DNA from: SAR86 cluster bacterium
GTDB taxonomy: Bacteria > Pseudomonadota > Gammaproteobacteria > Magnimaribacterales > Magnimaribacteraceae
Length of the DNA: 64,000 nucleotides
Direction: 5' to 3'
NCBI GenBank assembly: GCA_023703575.1
Contig: CP097969.1
Coordinates: 1,521,517 to 1,585,516, forward strand
Part shown: piece after piece, positions 35,812-42,981 of the stretch
Layout: every line of letters starts with the position of its first letter
Position numbering within the stretch: position 1 is the first letter of the stretch
Notes under the pieces: generated by a model
Told to the model about the DNA's origin: nothing
The model's database searches: none
Seen by the model: only the letters and a program-made list of their open reading frames with translations
Made by a program: the position numbers and the translations under genes

Positions 35812-36947
35812 TTATTATCTTTCCATGTCCAATTAGAGTTAATTAAATAGTTAACTACAGCTGCAAAAGCTATGCCAATAAGGTTTGCGAAAATATCATG
35901 AACTTCAAGAACAAAGAATAATAATAAAAATACTACATAATTTATTAGAGCACCTAATCCGCTCACTAAATGAAACTTAAGGAATTTCACTCTGACTCTG
36001 CTTTGATTTGATCTGCTTCCAAATGTCCAAAAATTATTTAGTAGAAAGTTGGAAATTAATGCCGCTTCAATTGAGAGTAAAGGAGCTATTGCTTCAGAAA
36101 AATTGTAGTATCTCGTGAGAAGGGCATAAGTTCCAAGATTGATTACAACGCCCGAGAAACCTACAAGAGAGTATTTAACGAAGTCTTCAATATTTCTAAA
36201 ACCAAGTCTGGGTATATTTAGTAGGAATTCAATTTGATCTCTCAAAGAAAGCTTTGAATCACCCGCCTTTCTAGATTTAAAAATAATTGGTATTTCTGAA
36301 ATAACTGCACCTCGCCAAGCTAAACCACAAATCAGTGAGGACTGAAAACTATAGCCTCTTATAGATAAGTATGAGAAATCTAGATCTCTAAGAAATGAAC
36401 TTTTGATAGCCCTATACCCAGATGTGCAGTCTTTAATATTAACTACACCTCCTACGTACCTAACTAATAAATTACCAACTCTGCTTATTATTAATCTAAA
36501 AAGTGAGAAATCAGGTGTAGAGCCACCTGCGATGAATCTTGAACCTATAACTACATCCTTTCCAGCTTTAATCTCTTTTAAAAACTCGGGTATTAAATAA
36601 GCATCGTGTTGTCCATCTGAATCCATTTGAAATATTACAACAGCTTCCAAAGTATCAAGGGCAAACAAAAAGCCCCTCTTATAAGCATCTCCTAGACCTT
36701 TCTTTTGTCCAGTAATTAGATATATATTTTCACTCGAATCTATGACTTTCCTGACTACAGCCTGAGTTTGATCAGTGGAATTATCATCTACAACCAAGAT
36801 CGAAAACTTATAAGTATTTTGCTTTTTTTCTTCTGCCTTGATTTGTTCAATTATACTTTCAATAGTTCCTTCCTCGTTGTAGGTAGGTAAAACAAAACAA
36901 ATATTTTGTTGCTTTTCCAATTTATTTAAATCCATGTTTCGAACCAC
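35808..36947 (-). CDS. Polyprenol-phosphate-mannose-synthase-like GT2 with C-terminal GtrA domain
   Basis: 379 residues in two parts. The N-terminal GT-A glycosyltransferase (about 1-240) has CFVLPTYNEEGTIESIIEQI, the DDNSTDQT acidic motif, VIFQMDSDGQHD and IGSRFIAGGSTPDF, close to Dpm1. The C-terminal GtrA domain (about 255-378) has four helices, including NFWTFGSRS and NYLINSNWTWKD. This fusion makes a lipid-linked sugar, probably mannose, and may help flip it. It overlaps the PMT-like gene by 22 nt, a likely consumer of that donor. Confidence 0.88.
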   Translation of the reverse strand: MVRNMDLNKLEKQQNICFVLPTYNEEGTIESIIEQIKAEEKKQNTYKFSILVVDDNSTDQTQAVVRKVIDSSENIYLITGQKKGLGDAYKRGFLFALDTLEAVVIFQMDSDGQHDAYLIPEFLKEIKAGKDVVIGSRFIAGGSTPDFSLFRLIISRVGNLLVRYVGGVVNIKDCTSGYRAIKSSFLRDLDFSYLSIRGYSFQSSLICGLAWRGAVISEIPIIFKSRKAGDSKLSLRDQIEFLLNIPRLGFRNIEDFVKYSLVGFSGVVINLGTYALLTRYYNFSEAIAPLLSIEAALISNFLLNNFWTFGSRSNQSRVRVKFLKFHLVSGLGALINYVVFLLLFFVLEVHDIFANLIGIAFAAVVNYLINSNWTWKDNK

Positions 36948-38269
36948 ATTCTTAAATAAAAGCTTTTACTGGAGATTTCAAGACCGAGCTGAAGTGGGAG
37001 CCAATACAGACCAGAAACCAGTATCAGACTCAAAGAAGCATAATAGAGAGACATATTTGCAATCTTACCTTTATTAATTAACCTACAAAGCATGAAAGCT
37101 AAAGCCATAAAAGCAAAACAAGCTGCAGGTTGATAATGATAAAGAAATGTAGATCTGGAAGCTAATGCCCAAGGCAAAAAGTTGGCATAAAACCCTATCA
37201 AAATTAGACTAGCCGGGTATACATCTTCTTGAGCCTTTCTATTGTTTATTGATTGACTCAATATATCTATCCATTTAAATGTTAGTAAAATTACAGAAAT
37301 TAAAGAAAGAAAGTTGAGGGCCGGATTAGGGAAAAGATGGATGGCCTTAAATAGTTCTGAACTTATCCCTTGGGCATTAATTATTGTTTCAGAATCAAAG
37401 AAATAACCTATTGGTCTTATCATAAATGGCCATGTGTACCATGAAGAGCTGTAAGGATGAGCCTTTTGATCCGTCTTATCAAAGTGATAAGAAATCATCT
37501 GTGAGTGCTTATCAAAAAATGTCATTTCGTTATGCAAAATATCTGGGAACCACAAGATGAAATACACTATAAAAGGTGTAAGGAAGACTAATAAGATTTG
37601 TCTAATATCTGGATTATCATATTTTCCATTTGAATCTAACATTGATCTTTTGATAAGAAATATCACAAATGAGAAAAACATAAGAGTTAGCCAGAATCCT
37701 AAACCATTCCATTTTATTGAGATTACCGCTCCGAGCATAAGACCAGACAAAAGCAACTTACCTATACTTTGAGCTTTAATGCCTGTTATAAAAAATAGTA
37801 AAGACATAAATCCAAATAAGGTGAGATAAATATTTATGAGTCCAAATCTTGAATCCACCAATAAAGACCCATCTAAAGTAAAAAAAAGGGCGACTAATAG
37901 AGCAAATAATTTTTTATGATAAATCTCTAGGGCAAGCCTGTAGCCAACATAAATGAGACCTATGCCCGAGACAGCCCCTATCCATCTATATGATAATGGA
38001 TTTAAGTCTCCTAGTTCAGCGAGAGAGAAATCAATAGAACCTGTCCAAGGTAAAAAGTCATAAAGAAGAATACCAAATGTCAGGATATATGATCCCAGAG
38101 GGGGGTGTACCGAGAAAAAGATATCTCCACCTAAGTAATTTAAAGCGAAGACTGGGTAAAAGACTTCATCAAAAACTGGTCCTGGAATAAGCCCTAAATT
38201 ATAAAACCTTAAAACACATCCTAGCAAAAGGATAGATAAAATTTGCCAATGCGTACTTATGTAATTCAA
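36926..38269 (-). CDS. PMT-type (GT39) dolichyl/polyprenyl-phosphate-mannose protein mannosyltransferase
   Basis: A 447-residue membrane enzyme with around ten helices. The N-terminal luminal loop PGPVFDEVFYPVFALNYLGG holds the D-E pair, FSVHPPLGSYILTFGI has the HPPLG motif, and YRWIGAVSGIGLIYVGYRL follows: the PMT signature. WYTWPFMIRPIGYFFD is the PMT_4TMC-like region. It should transfer a sugar from a polyprenyl phosphate to periplasmic protein Ser/Thr. Its upstream border is the terminator at 38282. Confidence 0.88.
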   Translation of the reverse strand: MNYISTHWQILSILLLGCVLRFYNLGLIPGPVFDEVFYPVFALNYLGGDIFFSVHPPLGSYILTFGILLYDFLPWTGSIDFSLAELGDLNPLSYRWIGAVSGIGLIYVGYRLALEIYHKKLFALLVALFFTLDGSLLVDSRFGLINIYLTLFGFMSLLFFITGIKAQSIGKLLLSGLMLGAVISIKWNGLGFWLTLMFFSFVIFLIKRSMLDSNGKYDNPDIRQILLVFLTPFIVYFILWFPDILHNEMTFFDKHSQMISYHFDKTDQKAHPYSSSWYTWPFMIRPIGYFFDSETIINAQGISSELFKAIHLFPNPALNFLSLISVILLTFKWIDILSQSINNRKAQEDVYPASLILIGFYANFLPWALASRSTFLYHYQPAACFAFMALAFMLCRLINKGKIANMSLYYASLSLILVSGLYWLPLQLGLEISSKSFYLRMWFETWI

Positions 38270-38281
38270 TTTATGTTGTAC

Positions 38282-38310
38282 AAAAAACCCTCCAAGAGGA
38301 GGGTTTTTTT
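38282..38310. terminator. Bidirectional intrinsic terminator
   Basis: AAAAAACCCTCC, loop AAGA, GGAGGGTTTTTTT: a 6-bp GC-rich stem extended by A/T pairs, with T-runs on both strands. It lies downstream of the minus-strand gene ending at 38318 and just upstream of the PMT gene, so it mainly ends transcription of the former and insulates the latter. Confidence 0.85.
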
Positions 38311-38317
38311 AAAGTAA

Positions 38318-38740
38318 TTAAAATGGATAGAAGGTCATCTCTACTGTTTCAGTTTCTAAATTCATAACAGTTTCGCAATAGTTCATATTGCCATCTGTTA
38401 CATCATCTAAAGACCAAAACTTCATAATGGCCCCTTCTCGTCTAAAGACACCTTGTCTAGATCCGGCTTGTCTTACTCCATCGTTAAACCCCACCCCTCT
38501 TCCAGAGAAATAACCCTGATCAGGCAAAGCTGAATTTAAAGTTACATTGTAAGTTAAGAAAACTTTTCCATATCTACCAGCTTCAGAAGAAACAGTTATA
38601 GTTCCGCCGCCATCAGTAAGTTCAACTGATGTTATAGTTCCTGACAGTGTAAATGATTCACCTTTTGGATCGTGTGCCAATACAGACAAAGAAAAAATTC
38701 CTGACATGATTACTGCAATGCCGTATTTAATAAATTTCAT
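38318..38740 (-). CDS. Small secreted protein, paralogue of 39438-39881
   Basis: 140 residues, with a signal peptide MKFIKYGIAVIMSGIFSLSVLAH. No family recognised. The body is beta-rich: GKVFLTYNVTLN, GVFRREGAIMKFWSLDDVTDG. These segments align with GKVYLTHNFRSR and GIWKREGKIVNMYTLDTFSDG in the protein encoded at 39438-39881, so the two are paralogues. GGAG precedes the ATG. Divergent from the lipoprotein gene at 38804. Confidence 0.75.
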   Translation of the reverse strand: MKFIKYGIAVIMSGIFSLSVLAHDPKGESFTLSGTITSVELTDGGGTITVSSEAGRYGKVFLTYNVTLNSALPDQGYFSGRGVGFNDGVRQAGSRQGVFRREGAIMKFWSLDDVTDGNMNYCETVMNLETETVEMTFYPF

Positions 38741-38803
38741 AATATTCTCCTTTTTTTTATGAAAAGATATACTGACAATAACAAAATAATCATTGGAGGA
38801 AAA

Positions 38804-39427
38804 ATGATAAAAAAAATCAGTTTAATAACTGCCTTTTTCAGTCTCATATCATGTGGAACAGATATGAGTGTTTCAGAAAAAAATGGTGAGCCTCAAGTCT
38901 CACATGATTCTTCTGAGTGGCAAATTTGGGCTTATACTTCAGCAGCTCCCGACTTTATTGGTGATCTTGCTACAGTAATAGGGGCTGATGGAACAGTTTT
39001 AAGAGAGGGTTCCAATGGTTGGAGGTGTGAAGCCTTTATGCCTATGCCTGAGGGAGGATTCAAAGATGCTCATTCTGCTGCCCCAGCATGTTCCGATGCA
39101 AACGCAGTTGCATGGGCTAATGCCTATAAAGCGGGAACCGTTCCAGATATGGAAGGTGATGGATGGATGTGGATGATTCACGGAGATTTAGGTGTTGATA
39201 ATTTTACAGTTGGTACGGACGGCCAAAAAGATGCAGGTCATATGCACTTTATAGAATCAGGCCCTCATATGATGCTAATGCCAAAAGATCCTTCTTCTTT
39301 ACAGGGTCAATCAACAGACTATACGACTGGTGCGCCTTATGTGATGTTTGAAGGCTCGCCTTATGCTCACCTAATGATTCCATTAGTTGATTATTATTCT
39401 TACCAACCTGAATCATCGCCTAAATAA
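38804..39427 (+). CDS. Predicted lipoprotein of unknown function
   Basis: 207 residues from ATG 38804, chosen because GGAGGA lies at 38795-38800 and the peptide then begins MIKKISLITAFFSLISCG with a lipobox Cys at 17 (an upstream ATG at 38759 would break this). Mature part: WQIWAYTSAAPDFIGDLATV, GWRCEAFMPMP, ESGPHMMLMPKDPSSLQG and GSPYAHLMIPL. The double His/Met-rich pattern could bind a metal, but I do not recognise a family. Flanked by two paralogous secreted-protein genes. Confidence 0.75.
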   Translation: MIKKISLITAFFSLISCGTDMSVSEKNGEPQVSHDSSEWQIWAYTSAAPDFIGDLATVIGADGTVLREGSNGWRCEAFMPMPEGGFKDAHSAAPACSDANAVAWANAYKAGTVPDMEGDGWMWMIHGDLGVDNFTVGTDGQKDAGHMHFIESGPHMMLMPKDPSSLQGQSTDYTTGAPYVMFEGSPYAHLMIPLVDYYSYQPESSPK

Positions 39428-39437
39428 TTAAATATAT

Positions 39438-39881
39438 ATGAAAATTAAATTAATAAAACGAATTGGCCTTTTGGCCATAACAACATTTTTATTTACAAAT
39501 GTTAGTGCATTATTTGCCTTGGATGTCCAAGGAGATTCATTTGATGCTGAATTTAAAATAACTTCATGGAGTGCAACTAATACGGATAGCACTATTACAT
39601 CTGAAGGAATAGTCGGAGAAGGTTTTGGAAAGGTGTACCTTACCCATAACTTTAGATCTAGATCTGGTGATAACACCCAGGGAGATTTTGATGGTCAAGT
39701 TAGATCCATTAATAATGATGGAGTCATGGTTACGGCTACCCTCCAAGGAATATGGAAAAGAGAAGGTAAAATTGTGAACATGTATACACTTGATACTTTC
39801 TCTGATGGAGGAATGATTTATGCTGAAGGAAAAGTAGATCTTGTTGAAGGGACCTTAAAATTTAAGGCGTTCGAATTTTGA
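39438..39881 (+). CDS. Small secreted protein, paralogue of 38318-38740
   Basis: 147 residues. Hydrophobic N-terminus IGLLAITTFLFTNVSALFAL is a probable signal peptide. The mature domain starts with LDVQGDSFDAEFKITSW and shares GKVYLTHN, GIWKREGKIV, YTLDTFSDGGMIY and a Phe-rich end with its paralogue on the other side of the lipoprotein gene. It is 10 nt after that lipoprotein and is closed by the terminator at 39896. Confidence 0.75.
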   Translation: MKIKLIKRIGLLAITTFLFTNVSALFALDVQGDSFDAEFKITSWSATNTDSTITSEGIVGEGFGKVYLTHNFRSRSGDNTQGDFDGQVRSINNDGVMVTATLQGIWKREGKIVNMYTLDTFSDGGMIYAEGKVDLVEGTLKFKAFEF

Positions 39882-39895
39882 TACTTCATTCAAAC

Positions 39896-39926
39896 AAAAA
39901 AATAGGCCGTGAGGCCTATTTTTTTT
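39896..39926. terminator. Bidirectional intrinsic terminator
   Basis: Stem TAGGCC (39903-39908) with GGCCTA (39913-39918), GTGA loop, seven A before and eight T after. It sits between the convergent secreted-protein gene (+) and the VOC gene (-) and can serve both. Confidence 0.9.
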
Positions 39927-39943
39927 GCTCTTACCTGGAAGAA

Positions 39944-40336
39944 CTATGTCATATTAAGAATTCCACAAAGTTTATTTCCAGAAGGATCTCTTAAGTAAGC
40001 AAGATACATCTTCATTCCCATACCTTCACGTATACCTGGAGGGTCCTCACACGTAGAACCTCCATTATTAATTCCCACTTCATGCCATTCATCTCCCTGC
40101 TCTGCACTCTTTACAGAGAAACCTATGGTGCTTCCATTGCCATGAGTTGCAATCTGATCATCAATTGGTTCAGAAATGAGAAAAACATTTCCATCCAAAA
40201 AATACATATATCTTTTATGACCAGTTGGATTTACGGAAAGAACTCCTGGCTCTCCGCCTAGGACAGCAAAAGTGCTGTCATAAAATTTTTTAGACTCTTC
40301 AATGTCATTAGCTCCTACCATTATGTGACTGTACAT
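39944..40336 (-). CDS. VOC (glyoxalase/bleomycin-resistance-like) family protein
   Basis: 130 residues. It begins MYSHIMVGANDIEESKKFYDSTFAVLGG, with the typical first metal-ligand His and the helix that follows. The remaining metal positions appear as FLISEPIDD and AYLRDPSGNKLC. Similar small single VOC proteins have many functions, so none is assigned. A strong AAGGGGGAAAG precedes the ATG. It follows the ABM-SnoaL gene by 9 nt. Confidence 0.85.
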   Translation of the reverse strand: MYSHIMVGANDIEESKKFYDSTFAVLGGEPGVLSVNPTGHKRYMYFLDGNVFLISEPIDDQIATHGNGSTIGFSVKSAEQGDEWHEVGINNGGSTCEDPPGIREGMGMKMYLAYLRDPSGNKLCGILNMT

Positions 40337-40345
40337 CTTTCCCCC

Positions 40346-41221
40346 TTAATTAGTTGGTATAACTTGTTTTTTATATAGCCTGGTTTCTGCCAGAAGATCA
40401 CTGTGGTACTCATTCAAACTAATAATTTTTCCATCAGCAAACTTATAAACCATAGCATAATTATTATTATAAGTTCCGTTAATTCCTTGCGCTTTTCCAG
40501 AAACCCTTAAAACAACACTATCACTATCTCCAATGGTGTCGACTACCTCAAGAGCTATTCCTTCTGGTATTAGACGTCCTACTTCAGGAAGAAACTCATT
40601 AAAAAAACTATCTGTATCTGCTTTTGTACATAAAGAGCATATTCCCATAAACTCGAAAGAAAAATTCTCATGGAGAAGTGATCTTGCTTTATCTGGGTTA
40701 GAAAATGCCGTATCTAAAAATTCTTGGGCTTTACCAATATTATCTTTTCTCTTGTTGGTAAGAATATTATCTCTGGTATAGCCAACTCTAGTTGTTTTAA
40801 AGTGTTTGAATGGAAACCCGAGAGCTGTTACAGCTTCAAAGGCCTCTTTGGAAATATTACCGTAAATTTCTATTTCAAAACTATCTGCCAATCTGTCATG
40901 CGCACCTACATATTCTGGAATATAAGGAGCATTAAGATGAAATAATAAAGCTTCACTATTTTCATAAACTTCACTCCAGGTAAATTTCAATGGATTCAAA
41001 GGGTCTGAATCAAAGTTATGAAACAACATGCCAGGCTCAGCTTCCTGTACCGCATTATCTACGGTATCTGCTATCTCTAAATATTCATTTACCTTTCCAG
41101 GTTTAACCTGAATTCTTGCAATGAGAAGAAAAGGATTGTCTCCTTTTACCCCTTCATGATGCATTGGGAAAATCATTGTCAGTGGGGCAATCATACTTAT
41201 TACCAATAAAAACTTTTTCAT
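40346..41221 (-). CDS. Secreted fusion of an antibiotic-biosynthesis-monooxygenase-like and a SnoaL/NTF2-like domain
   Basis: 291 residues with signal peptide MKKFLLVISMIAPLTMIFPMH. Residues about 30-120 form a dimeric alpha-beta-barrel ABM domain (LLIARIQVKPGKVNEYLEIA; FTWSEVYENSEALLFHL). Residues about 155-285 resemble a SnoaL/ketosteroid-isomerase fold (KAQEFLDTAFSNPDKARSLL; YAMVYKFADGKIISLNEYHS). This pairing in one exported protein is unusual. No catalytic assignment. GGAG precedes the ATG. Confidence 0.7.
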   Translation of the reverse strand: MKKFLLVISMIAPLTMIFPMHHEGVKGDNPFLLIARIQVKPGKVNEYLEIADTVDNAVQEAEPGMLFHNFDSDPLNPLKFTWSEVYENSEALLFHLNAPYIPEYVGAHDRLADSFEIEIYGNISKEAFEAVTALGFPFKHFKTTRVGYTRDNILTNKRKDNIGKAQEFLDTAFSNPDKARSLLHENFSFEFMGICSLCTKADTDSFFNEFLPEVGRLIPEGIALEVVDTIGDSDSVVLRVSGKAQGINGTYNNNYAMVYKFADGKIISLNEYHSDLLAETRLYKKQVIPTN

Positions 41222-41261
41222 TTATTTCTCCTATATAAACGGATGATTGATTCAAACATAA

Positions 41262-41891
41262 TTATTTTTTAAACAAAACAATATTCTTGTCTGGAAATTC
41301 TAAGGTCCAAGACATGTTAGATGCAATATTCGTGAGAGTTTCTTTAGAGTAAAAGGCTACATGAGTTGGGTCTTTGCGATAATACCAAGAGGCAAAATCT
41401 ATATTTTCATCATAAAAATTAGTCATGATTCCTAACCATCCATCTTTTTTTAGTATTTTATTTAAATCAAAGATTACTTTTGCGGGATTAAAGACATGCT
41501 CTAAAACTTCTGTGCAGGATATAAAGTCATAGGGTTTTGAAAAAATAGTTTCATTCGGGAAAAAATAAGGGTCATATACATCCATAATATAACCCGCGTC
41601 ATTAAACATTTTTGCCAGTGCTGGCCCGGGCCCGCATCCAAAATCCAACCCCTCTTTATGATTAGTTAATCTTTCTTTCAGTGGAATGAAGAGCTTTGAA
41701 AGGAATTGTATATATTTCTCATCATCAACAAAGTTTTGATGCTGCTCATATCTAATTCGCTCATCTTTGTTTGATAAGTAATTTTTGCTATCCAGGAAAA
41801 TAAGAGAGCATTTAGGACACTTATGATATTTTTTTTTATTCTCTCTATAAAATAATTGAGTATCAGGATGATCGCAGAGTATGCATTTCAT
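41262..41891 (-). CDS. SAM-dependent methyltransferase with N-terminal zinc ribbon
   Basis: 209 residues. The first 30 residues carry CxxC pairs MKCILCDH and HKCPKCSLIFL, a zinc ribbon found in Methyltransf_23-type proteins. The SAM site is GLDFGCGPGPALAKMFNDAGY, with SCTEVLEHVFNP and ILKKDGWLGIMTNF further on. Such enzymes often modify sugars or lipids, but the substrate here is unknown. It follows the YRGV gene's terminator by some 50 nt. Confidence 0.8.
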   Translation of the reverse strand: MKCILCDHPDTQLFYRENKKKYHKCPKCSLIFLDSKNYLSNKDERIRYEQHQNFVDDEKYIQFLSKLFIPLKERLTNHKEGLDFGCGPGPALAKMFNDAGYIMDVYDPYFFPNETIFSKPYDFISCTEVLEHVFNPAKVIFDLNKILKKDGWLGIMTNFYDENIDFASWYYRKDPTHVAFYSKETLTNIASNMSWTLEFPDKNIVLFKK

Positions 41892-41940
41892 CAGCTAATT
41901 ATCTTTGTTGAATATGATCGCATTTAGACTAATAATACTA

Positions 41941-41969
41941 AAAAAAAGGGAGGCAATAGCCTCCCTTTT
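41941..41969 (-). terminator. Intrinsic terminator of the YRGV-repeat gene
   Basis: Stem GGGAGGC (41948-41954) with GCCTCCC (41959-41965) and AATA loop; on the minus strand, the stem is followed by at least seven T. It lies 15 nt downstream of the stop of the small gene at 41984-42148. Confidence 0.9.
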
Positions 41970-41983
41970 AATATTAATAAAAA

Positions 41984-42148
41984 TTAAGCAACTCTTTCGA
42001 CGCCGCGGTAAATTCCTTTACCTGGCTGAGTTGACTTACTTTCTACGATTTTTTGCTGAACGCCTCTGTAAACAGTTTTAGCAGGTATTTCGCTTCCTGC
42101 GGCATTGTTTAAAGGAGCAACTTCAACACCTCTGTATTTAGTAGTCAT
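41984..42148 (-). CDS. Small protein with three YRGV repeats (DUF4278-like)
   Basis: 54 residues from the ATG at 42148, chosen because GGAGGG lies 6 nt upstream; the upstream in-frame ATG has no ribosome site. The product is basic and contains KYRGVEV, VYRGVQQK and IYRGVERV at roughly 21-residue spacing. The Y-R-G repeat resembles DUF4278, best known from cyanobacteria, function unknown. It has its own promoter, a long structured leader and a strong terminator, so it is a well-expressed single-gene unit. Confidence 0.75.
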   Translation of the reverse strand: MTTKYRGVEVAPLNNAAGSEIPAKTVYRGVQQKIVESKSTQPGKGIYRGVERVA

Positions 42149-42334
42149 ATCGTGCCCTCCAGTTTTCGTATCGATTTCGTACATATATCTTTAGATATAC
42201 ACCCTTCTCAACGCGTTCCTTCGGTAGATATTCGGTCTCGTTCCCTTTCGGTACTTGCTTGCCTTTCTTTGATCAAAGAAAGAGGTTTTCCTATCTCCCT
42301 ACTTCCGTCTTAACCTGCAGATTAAGATGAACGT
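42149..42334 (-). promoter_or_regulatory. Structured 5' leader RNA candidate of the YRGV gene
   Basis: About 186 nt separate the predicted transcription start (near 42334) from the ATG. On the minus strand the leader contains a 20-nt perfect palindrome (42263-42282, stem CTTTCTTT around GATC), a hairpin TATATCT-AA-AGATATA near 42185-42202, a CTTAA/TTAAG stem near 42308-42326, and three ACCGAA repeats between 42210 and 42255. No ORF explains it. Could be a riboswitch-like or thermosensing leader, or a trans-acting RNA. Unrecognised. Confidence 0.45.
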
Positions 42335-42340
42335 GCCTGC

Positions 42341-42369
42341 ATTATAGTATAAATATGATCAATGTACAA
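42341..42369 (-). promoter_or_regulatory. Sigma-70 promoter of the YRGV gene
   Basis: On the minus strand TTGTAC, 17 nt, then a perfect TATAAT (forward ATTATA at 42341-42346, GTACAA at 42364-42369). The sequence between it and the next gene end at 42434 is A/T-rich with nothing else recognisable. Confidence 0.75.
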
Positions 42370-42433
42370 ACTTTTTTGGCATCATTTAAATCTATATAAC
42401 TAAGTTTTATTTCTGTATAAACTCCTTCAGGAC

Positions 42434-42829
42434 CTACTTTATAGAACTAAAGAATCTCGCATTTGAGTGAATATATGCATCTGGATTTGGGTGTTTGGAC
42501 CAAACTTCTTCCCATTCTGGATCAACATCTAAATTAGCAAAAAATGTATCTCTGTCTTCTCGGCTGTCGTACTTTGCAACCCATGTTACATTTGGTTGAC
42601 CGTTAGGAGATACTATAGGATTAGTGCCTTCCACAATAGGCTCATCTCCCCTACTTACCCAAAAATCTACTATTTCGATTCTTTCCATTCCATACGGCAT
42701 GAAGTAATTCTCGGCCCAATATACGTATGCTTCAAAAAACTCTTCTTCAATTGTGTAATCTCTGATCTCGTAGACAGCAGACTTTAAATTGAATGACAAA
42801 ATTAGCACTGCAATTGCTGATATTTTCAT
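42434..42829 (-). CDS. Secreted NIPSNAP-like protein
   Basis: 131 residues from the ATG at 42829, chosen because GGAG lies just upstream and the signal peptide MKISAIAVLILSFNLKSA then starts at residue 1. The mature part begins VYEIRDYTIEEEFFEAYVYW, the NIPSNAP hallmark (small dimeric alpha-beta barrel), with GQPNVTWVAKYDSREDRDTFFA after it. Exported members are common in marine bacteria, and no activity is established. Confidence 0.75.
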   Translation of the reverse strand: MKISAIAVLILSFNLKSAVYEIRDYTIEEEFFEAYVYWAENYFMPYGMERIEIVDFWVSRGDEPIVEGTNPIVSPNGQPNVTWVAKYDSREDRDTFFANLDVDPEWEEVWSKHPNPDAYIHSNARFFSSIK

Positions 42830-42981
42830 TATTTTCTCCAGTAATATAAACAAAGGCTAGATTTTATTCTAACAATAGTCATCGGGTTTCTTCATAAAAT
42901 GAAAAATATTTTATAATCGTTATTAAAATAATAGATTAGTGCTTATAGAGGCATATTGGTTAAAAATCATTTGGTAAATTT

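Noticed and set aside
42185-42433. A protein-coding gene in the leader region of the YRGV gene
   Set aside because: No frame of useful length with a start and ribosome site on either strand; hairpins explain it better as RNA.
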